A DNA stretch of 64,000 bases from Gemmatimonadaceae bacterium (GTDB lineage Bacteria > Gemmatimonadota > Gemmatimonadetes > Gemmatimonadales > Gemmatimonadaceae), in the NCBI GenBank assembly GCA_011525845.1, contig WYBP01000013.1:1-64000 (forward strand). The letters run 5' to 3'. The notes under the pieces are model-generated. The model was given only the letters and a program-made list of their open reading frames with translations, was not told where the DNA came from and did no database searches. Position 1 is the first letter of the stretch, and each line of letters starts with the position of its first letter. Positions 1 through 12,164 of the stretch are shown piece after piece. A program made the position numbers and the translations under genes.

Positions 1-61
1 CGGGGGGCGCGGGGCGGGGTGTGGCCCGCGGGCCCGGCCGGAGCCACCGGGGGACGTTTGT

Positions 62-94
62 GGGGGGGGGGGGGGGGCCCGGGTGGCCCCCCCC
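62..94. other. 16-G tract forming a GC hairpin
   Basis: An uninterrupted run of 16 G (62-77) is followed by a C-rich stretch. Positions 70-79 and 85-94 are perfect 10-bp inverted repeats around a 5-nt loop (CGGGT). No U-tract follows on either strand, so this is not a classical terminator. The run is a likely slippage and assembly-error point and could form a G-quadruplex. Nothing else is recognisable in bases 1-110. Confidence 0.55.
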
Positions 95-114
95 GCCTCC
101 TGCATCCGTGCGCC

Positions 115-142
115 TTGACGCGCGCAACGCCGCGCGGATGTT
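115..142 (+). promoter_or_regulatory. Candidate promoter of the metalloprotease gene
   Basis: TTGACG (115-120), a 16-bp spacer and GATGTT (137-142), followed by CC. It resembles the other promoters in this window (TTG-rich -35, -10 of the form TAnnTT followed by C) but the -10 lacks the initial T. It lies 42 nt before the ATG at 185. Confidence 0.4.
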
Positions 143-184
143 CCCAAGCGACGACCATCACCACCGACCTCGCCCGGACCGCCC

Positions 185-2701
185 ATGCGCACGCGACTGA
201 TCGCCCCGCTCCTCCTCCTCGCCGCCACCTCGCTCGCCGCACAGCCCCCTGCCGGCGGCACCCCACCCGCCGGCGGCGCGGCGGGCCAGCCGGCGCAGGG
301 CGCCCAGGGCGCCGCCGCACGCCGCGGGCCGCGGCCGTACGCGCAGGTGATCACCGAGAAAGCGGTCACCGACGCCGGGATGATCACCGTGCACAAGGTC
401 GAGGAGCGCTGGTTCTTCGAACTGGCCGATTCGCTCCTCGGGCGCGACCAGCTGCTCGTGACGCGCATCGCCGGGGTGCCGGCCGGGATCGGCGGATTCC
501 TGTCCGCCGGGAGCAGCGTGAACGAGCGCCTCGTGCGCTTCGAGCGCCAGGCGGACCGCGTCATCCTGCGCTCCATCTCCACCGACGCCTACGCGGACGA
601 CTCGCTGAGCATCGCGCTCTCCGTGCGCGCCAACAACGTGGGCGCCGTGCTCGGCGCCTTCCCCATCCAGGCGTTCGGCCGGGACAGCGCGACCTACGTG
701 CTCGACGTCACCGACTTCTTCTCCGGCGACACCCCCGCGCTCTCCGGACTCACCGCCGCCCAGCGGCGCACCTACCAGGTGCGCCGCCTCGACGCCGCGC
801 GCTCCGCGGTGGACGCGATCCGCAGCTACCCGATGAACGTGGAGGTCCACCAGACGCAGACCTTCGACGCCGGCGCGCCCCCCACCGACGCGGACGCGGC
901 CAGCATCACGGTCGGCGTCCGGCAGTCGCTCGTGCTCCTGCCGGCGGAGCCGATGCGCCCGCGGATCGCCGACGCCCGCATCGGCTTCTTCACCGTCGAT
1001 CGCGTGAACTACGGCCTCGACGAACAGAAGGCCGCCACCGAGACCTTCATCCGTCGCTGGCGGCTCGAGCCGAAGGATCCGGCAGCGTACGCGCGAGGCG
1101 AGCTCGTGGAGCCGGTGAAGCCGATCTTCTACTACCTCGATCCGGCGACGCCGCCCAAGTGGCGGCCCTATGTGCGCGCCGGGGTCGAGGAGTGGGCGCG
1201 GGTGTTCGAGAAGGCGGGGTTCAAGAACGCGGTGCAGGCGAAGGATCCGCCGAGCAGGGCCGAGGATCCCGACTGGGACGCGGAGGACATCCGGTACTCC
1301 GTGGTGCGGTGGGCGGCGTCCACCGTGCGGAACGCGGTGGGGCCCAGCACCTCCGACCCGCGCACGGGGGAGATCATCGAGAGCGACATCACCTGGTACC
1401 ACAACCACATGCGCTCGTACCGCAACCGGCTGCTGATCGAGACCGGTGCGGCGAACCCGGCCGTGCGGACGCTCGAGATCCCCGAGGAGGTGATGGGCGA
1501 GACGATGAAGCAGGTGATCACCCACGAGGTGGGCCACGCGCTCGGGCTCCCGCACAACATGATCGCGTCCGCGTCCTTCCCCACCGACTCGCTCCGCTCG
1601 CGCGCCTTCACGTCGCGCTACGGGGTCTCGGCCACCATCATGGACTACGCGCGGCAGAACTACGTCGCGCAGCCCGGGGACGGGCTCGGTCCCAAGGACT
1701 TCATCCGCCGCCTCGGCCCCTTCGACGAGTTCGTGATCGAGTGGGGGTACCGGGTGCTGCCGCAGGCGCGGACGCCGGAGGCCGAGCGGCCGATCCTCGA
1801 TGCGATGGTGAAGAACTCCACCGGGATGTTCGCGTATCGCTACCTGCCGCAGGGGCTCGTGGGCACCGACCCGCGCGCGCAGACGGAGGACCTGGGCGAT
1901 GACCCGGTGCGGTCGAGCACCTACGCGATCGCCAACCTGAAGCGGGTGGTCCCGAACCTCGTGGCCTGGACGACGCGTCCCGGCGAGGACTACGCGGACC
2001 TGGCCGAGATCCATGGGGAGCTGCTCGGCATGTGGTCCACGTACATGGGGCATGTGGCGAACGTGGTGGGCGGGATGCAGGTGGACGCGAAGGTCGCGGA
2101 CCAGCCCGGCGCCGTCTGGCAGGTGGTCCCGGTGGCGCGGCAGCGGGAGGCGCTCCGGTTCCTCGCCGCTCAGGCCTTCGCGACGCCGGCGTGGCTCGCG
2201 CCGGCTGAGGTGACGAGCCGGATCGGGCCGTCGGCGTCGACGGCGATCGCGGCGCGGCAGGCGGGCGTGCTGAACTCGCTGACGTCCACCGCGCGTCTCG
2301 ACCGGCTCGGCCAGGCGGCTGCGTTGCAGCCGGGGGTGGGCTACGATCTGGGCACCTTCCTCGCGGAGCTCACGCCGGCCGTGCTCGGCGGGGCGACCCC
2401 CGATGCGAACCGGCGGCAGCTGCACCGGGCGTACCTCGAGCGCCTGGAGGCGCTGATCGACCCGCCGGCGCCGGCGGCGGGAGGGGCCGGCGGCGGGCCC
2501 GGAGGTGGCGGGGGTCCGGGGGGCGCGAACGCGGTGAACGTGCGGCGGACCGACATCTCGGCGCTGGCGCGGGCGCAGGTGCGCTCGATCCAGGCGACGG
2601 CCCGGGCGAACGCGGCGGCCAGCACCACGGCGACGACCCGGGCGCACTGGGCGGACATCGTCGACCGGGCGACGGCGATCCTCGAGCCGGCGCGGCGGTG
2701 A
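185..2701 (+). CDS. Secreted zinc metalloprotease, DUF5117/DUF5118 type
   Basis: An 838-aa protein that begins with a signal peptide (hydrophobic residues 5-19, ending near A-A-Q). It carries the extended zincin motif HEVGHALGLPH at residues 447-457: two zinc His, the catalytic Glu and a third His. A region before it (about 50-330) matches in order what I know of DUF5118/DUF5117 proteins, and the catalytic part resembles their DUF4953 domain. The tail contains a Gly/Pro-rich linker (about 770-785). The protein is probably exported to the periplasm or cell surface as a peptidase; its substrate is unknown. It is monocistronic, followed by 42 nt and then the fusA promoter. The ATG at 185 is preferred because it gives a proper signal peptide. 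The long open frame on the opposite strand is a GC-skew shadow. Confidence 0.85.
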   Translation: MRTRLIAPLLLLAATSLAAQPPAGGTPPAGGAAGQPAQGAQGAAARRGPRPYAQVITEKAVTDAGMITVHKVEERWFFELADSLLGRDQLLVTRIAGVPAGIGGFLSAGSSVNERLVRFERQADRVILRSISTDAYADDSLSIALSVRANNVGAVLGAFPIQAFGRDSATYVLDVTDFFSGDTPALSGLTAAQRRTYQVRRLDAARSAVDAIRSYPMNVEVHQTQTFDAGAPPTDADAASITVGVRQSLVLLPAEPMRPRIADARIGFFTVDRVNYGLDEQKAATETFIRRWRLEPKDPAAYARGELVEPVKPIFYYLDPATPPKWRPYVRAGVEEWARVFEKAGFKNAVQAKDPPSRAEDPDWDAEDIRYSVVRWAASTVRNAVGPSTSDPRTGEIIESDITWYHNHMRSYRNRLLIETGAANPAVRTLEIPEEVMGETMKQVITHEVGHALGLPHNMIASASFPTDSLRSRAFTSRYGVSATIMDYARQNYVAQPGDGLGPKDFIRRLGPFDEFVIEWGYRVLPQARTPEAERPILDAMVKNSTGMFAYRYLPQGLVGTDPRAQTEDLGDDPVRSSTYAIANLKRVVPNLVAWTTRPGEDYADLAEIHGELLGMWSTYMGHVANVVGGMQVDAKVADQPGAVWQVVPVARQREALRFLAAQAFATPAWLAPAEVTSRIGPSASTAIAARQAGVLNSLTSTARLDRLGQAAALQPGVGYDLGTFLAELTPAVLGGATPDANRRQLHRAYLERLEALIDPPAPAAGGAGGGPGGGGGPGGANAVNVRRTDISALARAQVRSIQATARANAAASTTATTRAHWADIVDRATAILEPARR

Positions 2702-2743
2702 ACGGGTGCGCGGTGGCCCCTCGGCGGGGCTGGACCGGCACCA

Positions 2744-2771
2744 TTGACATGGTCACTTCAGCGACTAAGTT
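2744..2771 (+). promoter_or_regulatory. Strong promoter of the fusA-tuf-ribosomal operon
   Basis: A perfect -35 TTGACA (2744-2749), a 16-bp spacer and TAAGTT (2766-2771). This is the best sigma-70-type match in the window and precedes the longest run of highly expressed genes. The -10 shares TAnnTT with the trpS, purA and corA candidates. The expected transcript start is near 2778, leaving a leader of roughly 395 nt before fusA. Confidence 0.7.
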
Positions 2772-3173
2772 GTACAGGCTACACCGAATCGCCAGCAAAG
2801 CATTCGCGAAGCGCTCGATGTGGCAAGGACGACCCTCGTGGCCGTCCCCGGGGAACTGCGCCCCGGCCAGATGGGCCCGCCAACGTCGGCAGGAGTGACG
2901 CGCGGGGGGAGTGGACAGCCCGATCGATCCCGCCTCGGAGATGTCTGGCCGCGGCGCCACGATTCCCGATAAGCCCGCAGGACAATTCGACGTCGGGTGC
3001 AGGTGCAGGTGTTGGATCCCGACGCGCCGTAGGTCCCCAGTCGCGCAGCAGTGGCGACTGTACCCGGCGAGAGCGGATGGATACCGGTTCCCCGGATGCG
3101 TTTGGGGGGAGCGCCTGGTCCAGCCGCGTTTTTGTTGGCGGTACCTCTTCTTCGATTCCCAGCCTCACTGACG
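2772..3173 (+). other. Long untranslated leader upstream of fusA
   Basis: About 400 nt without a convincing gene; short frames here lack start signals and homology I recognise. Base composition is less extreme than in the flanking genes. Visible structure: an inverted repeat CGTCGGG...CCCGACG around 2990-3024, a small GTCGC...GCGAC stem near 3038-3058, and a GTGCAG direct duplication just before 3010. It is probably the 5' leader of the translation operon and a candidate site for r-protein or growth-rate control. No known riboswitch class was recognised. Confidence 0.45.
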
Positions 3174-5291
<2,118 letters not shown>

Positions 5292-5340
5292 GGGCAGATG
5301 TGAGAAGTGAGATGGGAGATGTGAGAGCTCTCACATCTGG
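5292..5340. repeat. Heptad-repeat intergenic element, copy 1 (fusA/tuf)
   Basis: Begins directly after the fusA stop. A purine-rich arm of 7-bp units (AGATGTG, AGAAGTG, AGATGGG, AGATGTG) runs into a short complementary arm. Positions 5317-5338 are a perfect 22-bp palindrome, AGATGTGAGAG followed by its reverse complement. It is the shortest two-armed copy and has no GC-rich core hairpin. Confidence 0.7.
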
Positions 5341-5387
5341 GTAGGACGACCGGCAGGACATTCTTCAACCACCTCAGGAATCTTCTT

Positions 5388-6590
<1,203 letters not shown>

Positions 6591-6598
6591 CAACGAAC

Positions 6599-6636
6599 GG
6601 GGCGGGCCGCCGGGGATCCCCCGGGCGGTCCGCCCC
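6599..6636 (+). terminator. GC-rich hairpin between tuf and rpsJ
   Basis: GGGGCGGGCCGCC pairs with GGCGGTCCGCCCC around a GGGGATCCCCC centre, giving a long and nearly perfect stem. No T-tract follows, so it is more likely an attenuator, processing site or mRNA-stabilising stem that sets tuf versus rpsJ levels than a full terminator. Confidence 0.45.
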
Positions 6637-6648
6637 AGTGGAGACGCA

Positions 6649-6957
6649 ATGGCTGGACGTATTCGCATCCGACTCAAGGCCTTCGATCACGCCGTGATCG
6701 ACCAGGCCTCGGCGGACATCGTGCGCACGGCGGAGAAGACGGGGGCGCAGGTCTCCGGCCCGATCCCGCTCCCCACGAAGACGCAGCGGTGGACGGTGCT
6801 CCGCTCGCCGCACGTGGACAAGAAGTCGCGCGAGCAGTTCGAGTTGAAGACGCACAAGCGGGTGATCGACATCCTCGACTCCAAGGCCGTGACGGTGGAC
6901 GCGCTGACGAAGCTCGACCTGCCGGCGGGCGTGGATGTGGAGATCAAGGTCGAATAG
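6649..6957 (+). CDS. rpsJ: 30S ribosomal protein S10
   Basis: A 102-aa protein of usual length, [14 protein letters not shown] start and RPLPTK-like loop ([19 protein letters not shown]). It binds the 30S head and, as NusE, acts in antitermination. It opens the S10 block. The ATG has a GGAG Shine-Dalgarno 7 nt upstream. A heptad-repeat element separates it from rplC. Confidence 0.97.
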   Translation: MAGRIRIRLKAFDHAVIDQASADIVRTAEKTGAQVSGPIPLPTKTQRWTVLRSPHVDKKSREQFELKTHKRVIDILDSKAVTVDALTKLDLPAGVDVEIKVE

Positions 6958-7046
6958 AGGCAGAAGGGAGAGGGGAGAGGGGAGATGTGAGGCACGGCAA
7001 CGGCTGGCCCTCACCTCTCACATCTCCCACCTCACATCTGCCGTTC
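6958..7046. repeat. Heptad-repeat intergenic element, copy 2 (rpsJ/rplC)
   Basis: The left arm (about 6959-6992) consists of 7-bp units AGAAGGG, AGAGGGG, AGAGGGG, AGATGTG. The right arm (about 7009-7046) is its inverted counterpart and ends CATCTGCCGTTC, the reverse complement of the GAACGGCAGATG start of other copies. The centre is a short unpaired CGGCAACGGC. It begins at the rpsJ stop codon. The remaining 70 nt to rplC show no further signal. Confidence 0.75.
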
Positions 7047-7117
7047 GAAGAGTCCTCCGGCCGCAACGGGCCCCGCATCCTGCGGACCTGGGCCGCGACT
7101 AACCAAGTGAGAGTGCC

Positions 7118-7801
7118 ATGATCGGTATCATCGGGAAGAAGCTGGGGATGACCCAGATCTTCAATGAAGAGGGGATGCAGATCCCCTGCACCGTGGTGGA
7201 GGCCACGCCGAATCCCGTGACGAAGGTCGTCACGCCGGAGCAGGCGGGGTTCGCCGCGGTGGAGCTGGGCTATGGCGCGCAGCGGCTCGCGCGCGAGTCC
7301 AAGAAGGGGGAGCGCACGCCGAAGGGCCGTCGCGCGAACAAGGCGGAGATCGGGCATGCCGCGAAGGCCGGGCTCAGCGCCCCGCCGGCGGTGCTCCGGT
7401 CGTTCCGCCTGGATGACGCGCCCGGGAAGGACCCCCAGGTGCCGACGTACAACGTGGGCGACGTGATCACGGTGGGGATCTTCGCGCCGGGCGAGATCGT
7501 GAAGGTGACCGGCACGTCGAAGGGGCGCGGGTTCCAGGGCGTGGTGAAGCGCTACGGGATCGGCGGCGGTCCGAACACGCACGGCAACACGAAGCACCGG
7601 CGTCCCGGCTCGATCGGACCCGGCACCGACCCGTCGCGCGTGATCAAGGGGAAGAAGATGCCGGGCCAGTACGGCGCGGCGCGCCACACGGCGACCAGTC
7701 TCCGGGTCGAGAAGGTCGACGCGGAGCGCAACCTGATCTACATCCGCGGCAGCGTGGCCGGCCCGACCAACGGGATCGTCCTCGTCCGCAAGCAGGGTTA
7801 A
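7118..7801 (+). CDS. rplC: 50S ribosomal protein L3
   Basis: A 227-aa protein starting MIGIIGKKLGMTQIF, with the conserved region KGRGFQGVVKRYG and HRRPGSIG. It reaches toward the peptidyl transferase centre with its long loop. Slightly longer than the usual 205-215 aa, through a basic insertion (about residues 63-85). rplD follows 3 nt after the stop. Confidence 0.97.
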   Translation: MIGIIGKKLGMTQIFNEEGMQIPCTVVEATPNPVTKVVTPEQAGFAAVELGYGAQRLARESKKGERTPKGRRANKAEIGHAAKAGLSAPPAVLRSFRLDDAPGKDPQVPTYNVGDVITVGIFAPGEIVKVTGTSKGRGFQGVVKRYGIGGGPNTHGNTKHRRPGSIGPGTDPSRVIKGKKMPGQYGAARHTATSLRVEKVDAERNLIYIRGSVAGPTNGIVLVRKQG

Positions 7802-7804
7802 CCG

Positions 7805-8716
7805 ATGTCCGACACGATGAACTTCGACGCGGCGGCCTACACGGCGCTCGGCACCCCGCGTGAGCGCGTGGCCCTGCCGGGGGCGGTGTTCGACGGCACC
7901 GTGAACATGCCGGTGATGCACCAGGCGGTGAAGGCGCAGCTCGCCAACCGCCGCCAGGGCACGCACGCGACAAAGACGCGCCGCTGGGTGGTGGGCGGCA
8001 ACCAGAAGCCCTGGAAGCAGAAGGGGACCGGCCGCGCCCGTGCGGGCTCGACGCGCTCCCCGATCTTCCGCGGCGGCGGCACGGTCTTCGGTCCGCAGCC
8101 GCGCGGCTACGAGCAGAAGCTCCCGCGCCAGGTGAAGGCGCTGGCGCGCAAGAGCGCCTTCAACGCCCGGGCCCGCGAGCAGGCGGTGCTGGTGATCGAC
8201 CGCTTCGAGTACGAGAAGCCCAAGACCGCGATGATGGCGCAGCTGCTGGCGCGCCTCGACGTCGGGCAGCAGAAGGTGCTCATCCTGACCGACGGTGCCA
8301 AGCCGAACGTCTACCTGAGCGCGCGCAACATCCCGAACGTCGTCGTGCAGCCCTACAGCGACGCCTCCACCTACGACCTGATCTGGTCGGACGTGGTGCT
8401 GGTCGAGGGGCCCGCGATCGGGCATGACCTGGCGCCCGTGGCCGAGAAGGCCGTGGAGAAGGTGAAGGTGAAGAAGGCGTCGGCGAAGAAGTCGCCGGCC
8501 AAGGCCGAGAAGGCCGCCGCGAAGGCGGAGGCGAAGGAGGCCAAGAAGGCGACGGCGAAGAAGGTCGCCAGGAAGTCGGCCGCCAAGACCGCCGCGAAGA
8601 AGGCGGCCCCGAAGGCGGCGGCGAAGAAGGCGCCGGCCAAGAAGAAGGCGGCCCCGAAGGCGGCGGCCAAGAAGCCCGCGGCGAAGAAGGCCGCGTCCAA
8701 GAAGAAGGAGAAGTAA
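7805..8716 (+). CDS. rplD: 50S ribosomal protein L4 with histone-H1-like Lys/Ala tail
   Basis: A 303-aa protein. Residues 1 to about 212 are a normal L4 (GTHATKTRR, RAGSTRSPIFRGGG, the loop that lines the exit tunnel). From about 213 to 303 it adds roughly 90 residues of Lys, Ala and Pro in SAKKSPAK/AAKKAAPK-type repeats, like the C-terminal tail of histone H1. The family is normally about 205 aa. The tail stays in frame and ends with a stop 3 nt before rplW, so it is not a sequencing artefact from a lost stop. Possible roles are rRNA or DNA contact; this is inference. Confidence 0.95.
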   Translation: MSDTMNFDAAAYTALGTPRERVALPGAVFDGTVNMPVMHQAVKAQLANRRQGTHATKTRRWVVGGNQKPWKQKGTGRARAGSTRSPIFRGGGTVFGPQPRGYEQKLPRQVKALARKSAFNARAREQAVLVIDRFEYEKPKTAMMAQLLARLDVGQQKVLILTDGAKPNVYLSARNIPNVVVQPYSDASTYDLIWSDVVLVEGPAIGHDLAPVAEKAVEKVKVKKASAKKSPAKAEKAAAKAEAKEAKKATAKKVARKSAAKTAAKKAAPKAAAKKAPAKKKAAPKAAAKKPAAKKAASKKKEK

Positions 8717-8719
8717 CCG

Positions 8720-9007
8720 ATGCCGACCATGCTCCGTACCATCGTCCGCCCGCTCGTGACCGAGAAGACCTCGGCCGCGTACCAGGAGCGCGGTGAGTAC
8801 ACGTTCGAAGTCCACCCGGACGCCACGAAGACCACCATCCGCGCGGCGATCGAGTCGCTGTTCGGCGTGAAGGTCACCGGCGTCTGGACATCGCAGCAGC
8901 GGGGGAAGACGCGCAAAGTCGGCGCGACCTCCGGCCTGCGTCCCCGTTGGAAGAAAGCGATCGTGAAGCTGAAGGCCGGCGACTCGATCGAGATCTTCGA
9001 GGGCTGA
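8720..9007 (+). CDS. rplW: 50S ribosomal protein L23
   Basis: A 95-aa exit-site protein that docks trigger factor and SRP. It shows [10 protein letters not shown] near the start and the extended loop with RGKTRK. Standard length. The start is ATG at 8720, 3 nt after the rplD stop; rplB begins 5 nt after its own stop. Confidence 0.96.
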   Translation: MPTMLRTIVRPLVTEKTSAAYQERGEYTFEVHPDATKTTIRAAIESLFGVKVTGVWTSQQRGKTRKVGATSGLRPRWKKAIVKLKAGDSIEIFEG

Positions 9008-9012
9008 TCACC

Positions 9013-9846
9013 ATGGGTATCCGTCAGTTCAAGCCAGTGAGCGCCGCGACGCGGTTCCGTTCCGTGTCGGACAACGACGTCATCACGCGCTCCACGCCGG
9101 AGAAGTCGCTCACCGCGCCGCTCAAGAAGAGCGGCGGGCGCGACAATCACGGCCACATCTCGATGCGGCGCCTCGGCGGCGGCCACAAGCGGAAGTACCG
9201 CATCATCGACTTCAAGCGGAACAAGCACGGCCAGCCGGCGACGGTCGAGCACATCGAGTACGACCCGAACCGCTCGGCGCGCATCGCCCTCGTGGTGTAT
9301 GGCGACGGCGAGAAGCGCTACATCCTGCATCCCAAGGGGCTCGCGGTGGGTGACACCGTCGTGAGCGGCAAGGGCTCGGACGTGCGCACCGGGAACGCGA
9401 TGCCGCTCCGCGAGGTGCCGCTCGGCACCGCGGTGCACAACGTGGAGCTCAAGCCGGGGAAGGGGGGCCAGATGGCCCGCTCCGCCGGGACGAGCCTGCA
9501 GGTCGTGGCGAAGGAAGGGGACTACGTCACCGTCCGGATGGCCTCGACCGAGATGCGGATGATCCACGGCGAGTGCATGGCGACGATCGGCGAGGTCGGC
9601 AACGCCGAGCACGAGCTGATCTCGTGGGGCAAGGCCGGCAAGACCCGCTGGATGGGGCGCCGCCCGAAGGTCCGCGGTGAGGTGATGAACCCGGTGGACC
9701 ACCCGCACGGTGGCCGCACGCGCGGCGGCCGGAACGTGGTGAGCCCCTGGGGCAAGAAGGAAGGGGTGAAGACCCGCAACAAGAAGAAGTCGTCGCAGCG
9801 CCTGATCGTCCGTGGCCGGAAGCGCGGCAAGGCCACGCAGAGCTAA
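9013..9846 (+). CDS. rplB: 50S ribosomal protein L2
   Basis: A 277-aa core protein of the peptidyl transferase region. Conserved [16 protein letters not shown] and the C-terminal [12 protein letters not shown] with the functional His are present. The start is MGIRQFKP at 9013; the frame is open upstream into rplW but that part is not L2-like. 15 nt to rpsS. Confidence 0.98.
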   Translation: MGIRQFKPVSAATRFRSVSDNDVITRSTPEKSLTAPLKKSGGRDNHGHISMRRLGGGHKRKYRIIDFKRNKHGQPATVEHIEYDPNRSARIALVVYGDGEKRYILHPKGLAVGDTVVSGKGSDVRTGNAMPLREVPLGTAVHNVELKPGKGGQMARSAGTSLQVVAKEGDYVTVRMASTEMRMIHGECMATIGEVGNAEHELISWGKAGKTRWMGRRPKVRGEVMNPVDHPHGGRTRGGRNVVSPWGKKEGVKTRNKKKSSQRLIVRGRKRGKATQS

Positions 9847-9861
9847 CCGGAGAATCGACCA

Positions 9862-10191
9862 ATGGCACGCAGCATCAAGAAGGGTCCGTTCATCCAGGAA
9901 GCCCTGCTCAAGCGGGTGCAGGCGATGAACGCGAAGAACGAGAAGAAGGTCGTGAAGACCTGGTCGCGCTCGAGCACGGTGATCCCCGAGTTCGTGGGGC
10001 ACACGCTCGCGGTGCACAACGGGAACAAGTTCATCCCGGTCTACCTGACGGAGAACATGGTCGGGCACAAGCTGGGTGAGTTCGCCCCGACGCGCCTGTT
10101 CCGTGGGCACAGCGGCAACAACAAGATCGACAAGAAGGCGGCGCCGGCGCCGGCCGCAGCGGCGGCCCCGGCGGCGAAGGGAGGCAAGTGA
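9862..10191 (+). CDS. rpsS: 30S ribosomal protein S19
   Basis: A 109-aa protein with [10 protein letters not shown], the central [22 protein letters not shown]-type core and FRGHSG. After about residue 92 it adds a Lys/Ala/Pro tail ([19 protein letters not shown]) not present in the usual 92-aa protein, echoing the L4 tail. It lies on the 30S head near the A-site finger. Confidence 0.96.
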   Translation: MARSIKKGPFIQEALLKRVQAMNAKNEKKVVKTWSRSSTVIPEFVGHTLAVHNGNKFIPVYLTENMVGHKLGEFAPTRLFRGHSGNNKIDKKAAPAPAAAAAPAAKGGK

Positions 10192-10193
10192 CC

Positions 10194-10553
10194 ATGACCG
10201 AGGCACGTGCCATCCAGCGCACCACGCGCCAGTCGCCCTACAAGATGCGCCTGGTCATCGACCAGATCCGCGGACTCGGGGTGAATGACGCGCTCGCGAT
10301 GCTGAAGTTCTCGAAGAAGCACGCGGCGGTGCAGATCTCCAAGGTGCTCACGTCCGCGGTGGCGAACGCCGAGCAGGCGGCGCGCACGGCGAACACGTCG
10401 CTCGACGTGGACGCGCTCTACGTGAAGCACGCGATCGTCAACGAGGGGCCGAAGCTCAAGCGGTGGACCCCCGCCGCCATGGGACGCGCGACCCCCATGA
10501 TCAAGCGAACCAGCCACGTCGAGATCGTCGTGGCCGAGAAGGAAGGGCGATAA
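10194..10553 (+). CDS. rplV: 50S ribosomal protein L22
   Basis: A 119-aa exit-tunnel protein with the [14 protein letters not shown] and RTSHVEIVV signatures. ATG at 10194 is preferred over the GTG two codons upstream because GGAGG (10181-10185) lies 8 nt before it. The stop overlaps the rpsC start by one base (TAATG). Confidence 0.96.
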   Translation: MTEARAIQRTTRQSPYKMRLVIDQIRGLGVNDALAMLKFSKKHAAVQISKVLTSAVANAEQAARTANTSLDVDALYVKHAIVNEGPKLKRWTPAAMGRATPMIKRTSHVEIVVAEKEGR

Positions 10554-11212
10554 TGGGACAGAAGACTCATCCGATCGGTTTCCGCCTCGGCGTCTCGAAG
10601 CAGTGGCGCTCGAAGTGGTTCGCGAAGAAGGACTTCCCGGCGCTGATCAAGGAGGACGCGCTCCTCCGCAAGTACCTGCACGCCCGCCTGGGCGGCGCGG
10701 CGATCGCCGACGTCACCATCGAGCGGAAGCCGGGGAAGGTCGTCGTGACCATCCACACCGGCCGTCCGGGCGTGGTGATCGGCAAGAAGGGCGCGGCGGT
10801 CGAGGAGCTCAAGAACGAGCTCCAGCAGCTGACGGGGAAGGACGTCGGCGTGAACGTCGAGGAGATCAAGCGTCCCGAGATCGAGGCGCAGCTGGTGGCG
10901 GACAACATCGCCGCGCAGCTGGCGCAGCGCATCTCGTTCCGCCGCGCGATGAAGCGCGCGGTGCAGAGCGCGATGCGGATGGGCGCCGAGGGGATCAAGG
11001 TGAAGTGCTCGGGCCGCCTGGGCGGCGCCGAGATCGCGCGCGTCGAGGGGTACCACGAGGGGCGGGTGCCCCTCCACACCCTCCGCGCAGACATCGACTA
11101 TGCGACCTCGACCGCGAAGACCACGTTCGGCACGATCGGCGTGAAGGTGTGGATCTTCAAGGGCGAGATCGTCGAGGGGCGTCGTGGCAACACGTACTCC
11201 TCCGACGCGTAA
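10553..11212 (+). CDS. rpsC: 30S ribosomal protein S3
   Basis: A 219-aa protein starting [13 protein letters not shown], with a KH domain ([11 protein letters not shown]) and C-terminal domain ending near GEIVEGRRG. It forms part of the mRNA entry channel. Its start overlaps the rplV stop, consistent with coupled translation. Confidence 0.98.
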   Translation: MGQKTHPIGFRLGVSKQWRSKWFAKKDFPALIKEDALLRKYLHARLGGAAIADVTIERKPGKVVVTIHTGRPGVVIGKKGAAVEELKNELQQLTGKDVGVNVEEIKRPEIEAQLVADNIAAQLAQRISFRRAMKRAVQSAMRMGAEGIKVKCSGRLGGAEIARVEGYHEGRVPLHTLRADIDYATSTAKTTFGTIGVKVWIFKGEIVEGRRGNTYSSDA

Positions 11213-11225
11213 GGAGACCTGAGGA

Positions 11226-11654
11226 ATGCTTTCACCGAAGCGCGTCAAGTTCCGCAAGATGTTCAAGGGGCGCACGACCGGGCTCGCCCGGCGCGGCGCC
11301 GAGGTGTCGTTCGGCACCTATGGCCTGCAGGCGCTGGAGCCCGGCTGGGTGACGGCGCGGCAGATCGAGGCGGCCCGCGTGGCGCTCACGCGCCACATCA
11401 AGCGCGGCGGCAAGGTCTGGATCCGGATCTTCCCGGACAAGCCGGTCACGAAGAAGCCCGCCGAGACCCGCATGGGCAAGGGGAAGGGATCGCCGGAGTT
11501 GTGGGTGGCGGTCGTGAAGCCCGGCCGCGTGCTGTTCGAGATCGAGGGCGTGACGAAGGAGATCGCGAAGAAGGCGCTCGGGCTCGCCTCGGCGAAGCTC
11601 GGCGTGAAGACGAAGTTCGTAGCGCGCGAGGAGGCGCTGTCCAATGAAGGCTGA
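11226..11654 (+). CDS. rplP: 50S ribosomal protein L16
   Basis: A 142-aa protein with [27 protein letters not shown] and the MGKGKGSPE loop that approaches the A-site tRNA. Good Shine-Dalgarno (AAGGAG and GAGG). Its 3' end overlaps rpmC by 11 bp. Confidence 0.97.
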   Translation: MLSPKRVKFRKMFKGRTTGLARRGAEVSFGTYGLQALEPGWVTARQIEAARVALTRHIKRGGKVWIRIFPDKPVTKKPAETRMGKGKGSPELWVAVVKPGRVLFEIEGVTKEIAKKALGLASAKLGVKTKFVAREEALSNEG

Positions 11655-11850
11655 CGAGATCCGGGAGCTGGGGGCGGACGATATCCGCTCGCGGCTGGCC
11701 GAGCTGGAGCGGGAGCGCTTCAACCTGAAGTTCCGGGGCGCGACCGAGGCGCTGGCCAACCCGCTCCGCCTGCGGACCATTCGCCGCGATATCGCGCGGC
11801 TTCAGACGGTGCTCGCCGAGAAGGCGCGCACGACGGAGGCCGCGCGCTGA
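11644..11850 (+). CDS. rpmC: 50S ribosomal protein L29
   Basis: A 68-aa helical hairpin protein near the exit tunnel: [16 protein letters not shown], then [26 protein letters not shown]. Normal length. It starts inside the 3' end of rplP, so translation is probably coupled. Confidence 0.95.
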   Translation: MKADEIRELGADDIRSRLAELERERFNLKFRGATEALANPLRLRTIRRDIARLQTVLAEKARTTEAAR

Positions 11851-11870
11851 GGCGCGCGGGGAGATAACCG

Positions 11871-12152
11871 ATGGCAGAGACCGTGAAGAACACCGCGAGC
11901 GACCGCACGGCGCGCAAGATGCGCCAGGGGCTGGTCGTGAGCGACAAGATGGACAAGACCGTCGTGGTCGCGATCGAGCGTCGCGTGCCGCATCCCGTCT
12001 ACGGGAAGATGGTGACCCGCACCAAGCGGCTGAAGGCGCATGACGAGGCCAACAGCGCGAAGGTGGGGGACACCGTCCGGATCGTCGAGACCCGCCCGCT
12101 GTCGAAGGACAAGCGGTGGCGGTTGCTCGAGATCGTCGAACGCGCGCGCTAA
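11871..12152 (+). CDS. rpsQ: 30S ribosomal protein S17
   Basis: A 93-aa OB-fold protein with [19 protein letters not shown] and the [20 protein letters not shown]-type core. A short N-terminal extension (about 12 residues) precedes the core. A GGGAG Shine-Dalgarno lies before the ATG. Confidence 0.96.
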   Translation: MAETVKNTASDRTARKMRQGLVVSDKMDKTVVVAIERRVPHPVYGKMVTRTKRLKAHDEANSAKVGDTVRIVETRPLSKDKRWRLLEIVERAR

Positions 12153-12164
12153 GGGAGACGACCA

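Noticed and set aside
158-2647. Long open frame antisense to the metalloprotease (829 codons)
   Set aside because: Arg/His/Gly-rich translation typical of the opposite strand of a GC-rich gene; the + strand has a signal peptide and zincin motif.
2990-3024. Known riboswitch in the fusA leader
   Set aside because: A stem is visible, but no consensus of a riboswitch class I know could be matched.
5292-5340. Heptad arms as CRISPR repeats
   Set aside because: The units are contiguous 7-mers without spacers, and copies are dispersed rather than arrayed.
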